The notes under the pieces: generated by a model
Database searches by the model: none
The model's input: only the letters and a program-made list of their open reading frames with translations
What the model was told of the DNA's origin: nothing
NCBI GenBank assembly: GCA_963662355.1
Contig: OY759361.1
Location: 1,302,001 to 1,366,000 of the forward strand
Direction of reading: 5' to 3'
Length of the DNA stretch: 64,000 bases
From: WTFY01 sp026713925
GTDB lineage: Bacteria > Pseudomonadota > Gammaproteobacteria > UBA4575
Translations under genes and position numbers: made by a program
Shown: positions 59,049-64,000 of the stretch, piece after piece
Layout of the letters: each line of letters begins with the position of its first letter
Position numbering within the stretch: the first letter of the stretch is position 1

Positions 59049-60562
59049 GTGACGGATTTTCAGACCCCGATGCTGTGTTGTGTACCGATGGCCGTTTATC
59101 ACAGCCCCCCGAAGATATATTGGTCACAAGCGCTTTTAAGAGCGAGCTTCAAGAACAGCTCTGCTTGTCAGAAGAGCTGAATCGGGTGGATATTGCACAT
59201 GTAATAGGATTGGTTGAGGCCAGGGTGATCAAGAAAAAAGCAGGCGCTGACCTGTTGAATGCATTGCGAAAATTACAGGAGAATCCAACGGATTTCCGAC
59301 CTGACCCCAAGTTCGGTGATTTGTTCACAAATCGAGAAAACTGGTTGGAACAACACTCAGGTGCAGTAGGCTGGTTATGTGCAGGCAGAGCGCGCAGAGA
59401 AAGCACCACGGTCGCTTATCATCTGACAATAAAAAAGATATTGCTTGACCTTGCTGATGAAATAACAGCCTTGATGCGGGTAATGCTGATGCAGGTGTCG
59501 GCGCACAAGGCATCCGTCATGCCGGATTACACGTACATGCAGCCGGGACAGCCTACGACATTCGGTCATTATCTGCATTCATTTGTATTCATGCTGATGC
59601 GTGATCTTGCGCGCATTGAATCACTGTATGGGAGGGTCAATTGCTGTCCAGCCGGGTGCGGTGGCATCAACGGGTCGACTCTTCAGATTGACAGGGAAAA
59701 GCTGTCGGGCCTGTTAGGCTTTGCGAGGCCTGTCATGCATACAAGAGATGCAATGTGGCAGGCTGATATTTCCATCGAGACCGCGTCAGTTTCAACTTCA
59801 ATCTTGGTCACTCTGGACCGCTTTTGTGAAGATGTACTGTATTTCGTGACGGAAGAATTCAACTATATTGAATTGCAAGATTCTTGTTCCCGGGCAAGCA
59901 AGATCATGCCGCAGAAAAAAAATCCTTATGCTCTAGCGTATATTCGAGCGCTGGCAAACAAGGTTATCGGTATACAGAATATGGTGGTTGTGTCGCAGCG
60001 CACACCAACCGGGCAGGTTGATAATCGCCTGTTCTTGTACGGAGAAATTCCATTCGTGCTCAAGAAAAGCATCGAAGGAATCGGCTTGTTAAAAAATGTG
60101 GTGGAGGGATTGCAGTTCAACACTTCAAATGCAGCAAGCAGAACAAGGGAAAGCTACGCGATGGCCACGGAACTGGCTGAACAGATTTCGATTGAAAATA
60201 ATCTGGATTACAGAACCGCCCATAAGATTGTTGGGAAAATCGTCCGCAAGTTTGTACACCTTAAAAAACATTTGTCCGAATTGACGGAGCTGGAATTAAA
60301 TGAAGCTGCAAGCGATGTAGTAGGCCACCCAATTTCATGCTCCAGGCAGATCCTCGATATGCTGAATTCTCCGCAAGTTGCAATCGAGAAAAAGTCCGGG
60401 CTGGGAGGCACGTCTCAAGACAGGATCAAGGAGATGATCGAATACAGTGAACAGGAGATAAATCATCATAAAGAATGGACAGGCAATGAGCGGGAAAAAA
60501 TAAAACAGGCAGAAAGTGCACTGTCACAGCACATGCACACCATGATTGATCAAGCCCGATGA
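59045..60562 (+). CDS. Aspartase/fumarase-superfamily lyase, argininosuccinate-lyase-like
   Basis: A 505-aa AFS protein. The signature loop reads ASKIMPQKKNP (residues 284-294) where argininosuccinate lyase has GSSLMPQKKNP, and MPDYTYMQPGQPTTFGH (residues 159-174) matches the second AFS region. In the Xanthobacter CoM pathway two AFS enzymes act after ComA, one of which eliminates phosphate from phosphosulfolactate to give sulfoacrylate. This one overlaps comA by 4 nt and the next AFS gene by 4 nt. The change of GSS to ASK suggests a non-argininosuccinate substrate. Which of the two AFS genes corresponds to which step cannot be told from the sequence. Confidence 0.8.
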   Translation: MSDGFSDPDAVLCTDGRLSQPPEDILVTSAFKSELQEQLCLSEELNRVDIAHVIGLVEARVIKKKAGADLLNALRKLQENPTDFRPDPKFGDLFTNRENWLEQHSGAVGWLCAGRARRESTTVAYHLTIKKILLDLADEITALMRVMLMQVSAHKASVMPDYTYMQPGQPTTFGHYLHSFVFMLMRDLARIESLYGRVNCCPAGCGGINGSTLQIDREKLSGLLGFARPVMHTRDAMWQADISIETASVSTSILVTLDRFCEDVLYFVTEEFNYIELQDSCSRASKIMPQKKNPYALAYIRALANKVIGIQNMVVVSQRTPTGQVDNRLFLYGEIPFVLKKSIEGIGLLKNVVEGLQFNTSNAASRTRESYAMATELAEQISIENNLDYRTAHKIVGKIVRKFVHLKKHLSELTELELNEAASDVVGHPISCSRQILDMLNSPQVAIEKKSGLGGTSQDRIKEMIEYSEQEINHHKEWTGNEREKIKQAESALSQHMHTMIDQAR

Positions 60563-61911
60563 CTTCATTGTTCGTAGAATCCTCCATATACCAGAATTCC
60601 TGGAGTACGGAATCCTTACGCAAAATTTTTGATGAGGAATCAAGAATCAGGACTTGGCTGGAGATATTGGCTGTACTGGCAGAAGTCCAGTCAAAATTTG
60701 GGTTAATACCAAAATCAGCTGGAAATTCAATCAAGGAATTCTGCAGTCAAGTCGAGATCGATAGTGAATTGCTTGATGACACCAAGGAAGGATTTGAACA
60801 AAGCGGCCATTCCATGCAGGGCTTTATCAATGCCCTGGCAAAGCGTGGAGGCGAAGATGTAAGAAACTGGCTGTATTTCGGCGCAACTGTACAGGATGTA
60901 ACAGACACCTGGTTTTCGATCGCTTTGAGGGATGTCAGGGAACAGTTTTTGCTGGATATCAATGCAATATGTTCCATCACCAAAGATCTCATGAGCGAGC
61001 ATCGCGACACGATCATGCCAGGGCGTACGCATGGACAGCACGGCTTGCCTGTAACATTTGGATTTAAGGTTGCGAGTTGGGCGTGTGAACTGGATCGCCA
61101 TCGAACCCGGTTATCGCAATTGGGCAATCGAATGGACGAGGGGCAGTTATGTGGAGGGGTTGGATCACTTTCATCGTTGGACCGCCACGGCCTGGAGATT
61201 CAAAAGGAATTTTGCAGTCGCCTCGGATTACGTGATCCCATTATTTCCTGGACTTCAAGCCGGGACGTCTTTGCAGAATGGGGCCAGTTATTAGTGCTGA
61301 TAACCGGAACTGCAGATCGTATCGGTCATGAAATTTATAATCTGCAAAGAACAGAAATCGCAGAGCTCATTGAGGTTACACCCATAGAAACCGTAGGCAG
61401 TATTACGATGCCGCATAAACAAAACCCGGAAATATCCGAACATCTGGGGACACTTGCCAGAGTCGCTCGCCACAATGCTGCAATTCTTCTTGAAGGCTTG
61501 GTCACTGATCATGAACGAGATGGCCGATCCTGGAAAAGTGAATGGCATGTCCTGCCGCTCATCACCTTGGTATCGGGCAAATCCCTGGAGTTACTGAAAC
61601 TGATCTTGTCGAACCTGGAAGTACGCGCGCAAAAAATGCAGGAGAACCTGGAAATCAGTGGCGAACAGATATTTTCAGAAGGTGTCATGCTGGCGTTAGC
61701 TAAAAAACTGGGGAAGAACCAGGCCCAAAAAATAGTCTACGAGGAAGCAATGAATGCGCGTAAGAAAGGAATTTCATTCAGAGAGGCTGTTTTGAATAAC
61801 GCTCAAATTTCATCCAACCTGAGTGCTGAGGATATCGATGAGATTTTTAAATATGAAAATTGCCTGGGCTTATGTACAGCGATGGTTGATAGAGTGCTGG
61901 ATAAGATATGA
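60559..61911 (+). CDS. Aspartase/fumarase-superfamily lyase, adenylosuccinate-lyase/CMLE-like
   Basis: A 450-aa AFS protein with the three superfamily regions: YFGATVQDVTDT (106-117), MPGRTHGQHGLPVTFG (153-168) and GSITMPHKQNP (280-290). It resembles adenylosuccinate lyase and carboxymuconate cycloisomerase more than argininosuccinate lyase. It is the second AFS member of the operon and overlaps its neighbours by 4 nt each. Together with the preceding gene it reproduces the tandem xcbC-xcbD pair, one of which in Xanthobacter releases inorganic phosphate from phosphosulfolactate. True purine biosynthesis is unlikely in this context. Confidence 0.8.
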   Translation: MTSLFVESSIYQNSWSTESLRKIFDEESRIRTWLEILAVLAEVQSKFGLIPKSAGNSIKEFCSQVEIDSELLDDTKEGFEQSGHSMQGFINALAKRGGEDVRNWLYFGATVQDVTDTWFSIALRDVREQFLLDINAICSITKDLMSEHRDTIMPGRTHGQHGLPVTFGFKVASWACELDRHRTRLSQLGNRMDEGQLCGGVGSLSSLDRHGLEIQKEFCSRLGLRDPIISWTSSRDVFAEWGQLLVLITGTADRIGHEIYNLQRTEIAELIEVTPIETVGSITMPHKQNPEISEHLGTLARVARHNAAILLEGLVTDHERDGRSWKSEWHVLPLITLVSGKSLELLKLILSNLEVRAQKMQENLEISGEQIFSEGVMLALAKKLGKNQAQKIVYEEAMNARKKGISFREAVLNNAQISSNLSAEDIDEIFKYENCLGLCTAMVDRVLDKI

Positions 61912-62900
61912 GCACTCTGGCACTTGCATCTGGTGACTTGCCAAAGATCAGCCGTTGTGAGTTCGCACAATTTCCCACCCCTTTGCAGCGGTTTGAAAAA
62001 CTGGAAAAAAATATCCATAACATTGAGCTGTGGGTCAAGCGCGATGACCTGATCGAATTTGGTTATGGAGGAAATAAAGTCAGGGCGCTTGAATACATCG
62101 CGGCAGACGCATTGAAAAGGGGGTCGAAAACATTAATTACGGGTGCAAGTGTACAATCCAATCATGTACGTGCAACGGCAGCCGTGGCGGCTTATTTAAA
62201 TCTGGACTGTATCGCGATCTATTGGGGCAGCCCCCCAAAAGAAGTCAGAGGCAATTATTACCTGACCAAGTTGCTGGGAGCAGAAACCAGGTTCACACAC
62301 GATACTGATCGAAGCTCGGTGGATACAATGATCCGACTTGTCGAACAGGAACTGATGCAAGGTGGTGCCCTTCCTTATTCGATCCCGCGAGGAGGAGCAT
62401 GCGCACTGGGGGTCATCGCTCACATGTTTGCGGCGAAGGAATTGTTTGATCAGTGCCAAAACAAAGAAATCAATGTCGAACTTGTAACGCTTGCAGTGGG
62501 TTCCGGGGGGACTATAGCTGGCTGGGTACTTGCGCGAATCTTGTATGACCATCCCTGGCGAATCGAAGGCTTTACCGTGAGCCGGCCTGCCAGGGAGTTA
62601 AAGGAAATAGCTCATGATCTGATACAGCAAGCCGCTATGGTATTGAATGTTACAGTAAACATAAGCTTGGATGAGATTGTAATCCATGATGGCTACATTG
62701 GTGATGGATACGGGATACCCAGTATTGAAGGGAATGAAACAATTAAAGATGTTGCAATCAGGCAGGGTGTTTTTTTTGATCCGACGTATACAGGGAAAGC
62801 ATTTGCCGGGTTTTCAGACTTGATGAATAATGGTTACTACAAGGACATTCAGACAGCCGTGTTCTTGCATACAGGAGGAGAGCCCGTTTTGTTCAGCTAG
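61908..62900 (+). CDS. D-cysteine desulfhydrase/ACC-deaminase-type PLP enzyme
   Basis: A 330-aa fold-type II PLP enzyme. The PLP lysine is Lys57 in GYGGNKVRALEY; the substrate/phosphate loop is GASVQSNHVRA (Ser84-Asn85-His86), and VGSGGTIAGWVLA is the second glycine loop. The family contains D-cysteine desulfhydrase, ACC deaminase and L-cysteate sulfo-lyase CuyA. In Xanthobacter the homologue XcbE is part of CoM biosynthesis, where a thiol is introduced. It is overlapped by 4 nt with the AFS gene before it and abuts the aldehyde dehydrogenase. A cysteate sulfo-lyase role is the main alternative. Confidence 0.82.
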   Translation: MSTLALASGDLPKISRCEFAQFPTPLQRFEKLEKNIHNIELWVKRDDLIEFGYGGNKVRALEYIAADALKRGSKTLITGASVQSNHVRATAAVAAYLNLDCIAIYWGSPPKEVRGNYYLTKLLGAETRFTHDTDRSSVDTMIRLVEQELMQGGALPYSIPRGGACALGVIAHMFAAKELFDQCQNKEINVELVTLAVGSGGTIAGWVLARILYDHPWRIEGFTVSRPARELKEIAHDLIQQAAMVLNVTVNISLDEIVIHDGYIGDGYGIPSIEGNETIKDVAIRQGVFFDPTYTGKAFAGFSDLMNNGYYKDIQTAVFLHTGGEPVLFS

Positions 62901-64000
62901 ATGCAGGATCAGCAAATGACAGAAGTTAAAACTACTACTATTCCTGATTTGCAAACCAGTGCAATGTCGACGGATCGCGATGAGCGCGAAATTTTAACAT
63001 TGATCGAGAATGCCAGGTTTGCACAATTGCAAATAAATTCCTATACGCAAGAACAGGTAGATGAATTAGTCACGTCCATTGCCTGGAGCGTTGTCAAAAA
63101 TAGGGAAGAACTGGCGCGCATGGCGGTCGATGAAGGGGAGTTTGGAAATTACGCTGACAAGGTAGCAAAAATTTACAACCGCGTAATAGGAACATTGGCA
63201 GACATGCGTTCAGTCAAGACTGTTGGCGTGGTTGAAGATGACCCTGAGACCGGAATCACAAAGCTCGCCAAACCCGTAGGTGTAATTGGCGCACTTATTC
63301 CAGCAACAGGTCCCGATGCAACGCCGCCTGTCAAAGCTTTGGGCGCGATTAAAGCAAGAAACGCGTTGATCATAGCGCCACATCCAAGGACAAAAAGAAG
63401 TTCAGCCAGGGTAGTCGAATGCATACGGGAAGGTTGCACTCGCGTTGGTGCTCCTGAAGACCTGGCACAGGTCATCACCAGCCCTTCAATTCAAAAAACA
63501 AAAGTGCTGATGGAAAATGTAGATCTCATCGTGGCAACAGGGGGCATGGGCATGGTGAGAGCCGCATACAGCTCAGGGAAACCTGCATTTGGAGTAGGTG
63601 TAGGCAATGCGGTACATATCGTGGATGAAACCGCAGACCTTGAAGATGCCGCTGACATGATTGCCAAGGCAAAGACATTTGATTATGCGACCAGTTGTCT
63701 GGCGGACAACGCCTTAGTGGTTCATCAGGATATCTACGAAGCACTGGTAAACAAGTTGATAGAACTTGGTGGTCATTTATGTGATACAGCGGATAAAAGT
63801 CGCCTTGAAAAAGTCATGTGGCCAAAAGATGCCCATATCCCGTCTCCTGAAATAATCGCGAAATCTGCAGAATTAATCGCAAAGAAGGCACAAATTGATC
63901 TTCAGCCTGGTAAAAGTTTTCTGTTGGTAGAGGAAACCGGAATTGGAGAAGGCCATCCGTTCTCTGGAGAAAAACTGTCCGTTGTCTTAGCCGTCTATCA
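62901..64000 (+). CDS. Acylating aldehyde dehydrogenase (sulfoacetaldehyde-dehydrogenase-like), 3' end outside the window
   Basis: The frame is open to the end of the window (about 366 residues seen). Catalytic Cys266 lies in DYATSCLADNALV. VATGGMGMVRAAYSSGKPAFGVGVGNA is the CoA-acylating type of nucleotide/CoA region (split here as a long motif: positions about 213-238), as in EutE, AdhE and the sulfoacetaldehyde dehydrogenase SauS. The start ATG at 62901 follows the PLP gene stop without a gap; ATG 62916 is an alternative. It would interconvert an aldehyde and its acyl-CoA. Sulfoacetaldehyde/sulfoacetyl-CoA is the attractive substrate here because every neighbour handles sulfonate chemistry. 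Confidence 0.82.
   Translation, partial: MQDQQMTEVKTTTIPDLQTSAMSTDRDEREILTLIENARFAQLQINSYTQEQVDELVTSIAWSVVKNREELARMAVDEGEFGNYADKVAKIYNRVIGTLADMRSVKTVGVVEDDPETGITKLAKPVGVIGALIPATGPDATPPVKALGAIKARNALIIAPHPRTKRSSARVVECIREGCTRVGAPEDLAQVITSPSIQKTKVLMENVDLIVATGGMGMVRAAYSSGKPAFGVGVGNAVHIVDETADLEDAADMIAKAKTFDYATSCLADNALVVHQDIYEALVNKLIELGGHLCDTADKSRLEKVMWPKDAHIPSPEIIAKSAELIAKKAQIDLQPGKSFLLVEETGIGEGHPFSGEKLSVVLAVY

Noticed and set aside
59045..61911. Reading the two AFS genes as argininosuccinate lyase and adenylosuccinate lyase of arginine and purine synthesis
   Set aside because: They sit between a ComA homologue and a PLP enzyme with 4-nt overlaps, and the first has an altered signature loop; a CoM-type role fits better.
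58164..62900. Sulfolactate or cysteate degradation pathway as the main reading
   Set aside because: Possible for the PLP enzyme and aldehyde dehydrogenase, but it does not explain ComA plus two AFS lyases or the zinc thiol transferase; kept as the alternative.

Overview
The window comes from a gammaproteobacterium with a mosaic of housekeeping genes: a complete rrn operon with tRNA-Ile and tRNA-Ala in the 16S-23S spacer, GlnS, ErpA, AnmK, LpxH, HemL, MnmH and a monofunctional BirA next to CoaX. LpxH indicates a lipid A outer membrane. A DsrE/TusA/SQR-like set points to sulfane-sulfur handling. I cannot name the genus from the sequence alone.

Layout. 1-24.9 kb is dense core genome: the 3' part of purF, an L,D-transpeptidase, a ferritin-like protein, lpxH, a cyclophilin, a periplasmic rhodanese, thioredoxin, hemL, thiE, an RND/MMPL exporter, thiD, rubredoxin, a class II aldolase, a PfkB kinase, hemJ, a ClC channel, argC, bactofilin, erpA, anmK, an M23 peptidase, tyrS and a HAD protein lacking its nucleophile. 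25.4-31.25 kb is the rrn operon with promoter and terminator. 31.3-39.5 kb holds mnmH, hisI, the sulfur-transfer group (CHCC zinc finger, DsrE-like, TusA, SQR-like flavoprotein, DUF1641), glnS, birA and coaX. 39.7-52.2 kb is an accessory, gene-poor stretch that starts at tRNA-Thr. It contains an AT-rich membrane protein gene, a divergent SHMT, an alpha/beta hydrolase, a periplasmic binding protein coupled to a hidden 58-aa ORF, a TonB-dependent receptor, a lipoprotein and tRNA-Tyr.

52.3-64.0 kb is the most interesting part. After a dihydrolipoamide-dehydrogenase-like flavoprotein and a LysR remnant comes one tightly packed plus-strand operon. It encodes a zinc methyltransferase-fold protein of the MetE/epoxyalkane:CoM transferase type, a small zinc-ribbon protein, two subunits of a CoA-transferase-fold enzyme, a cysteine-rich protein of unknown function, a ComA-type phosphosulfolactate synthase, two aspartase/fumarase-superfamily lyases, a D-cysteine-desulfhydrase-type PLP enzyme and an acylating aldehyde dehydrogenase that runs off the window. 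The order ComA homologue, AFS lyase, AFS lyase, PLP enzyme matches the xcbB-C-D-E set known from Xanthobacter autotrophicus Py2, which makes coenzyme M from phosphoenolpyruvate and sulfite. I therefore read this as a bacterial coenzyme M biosynthesis operon fused to a CoM-using catabolic module, possibly for an epoxide or another small electrophile. The end use is inferred, not seen.
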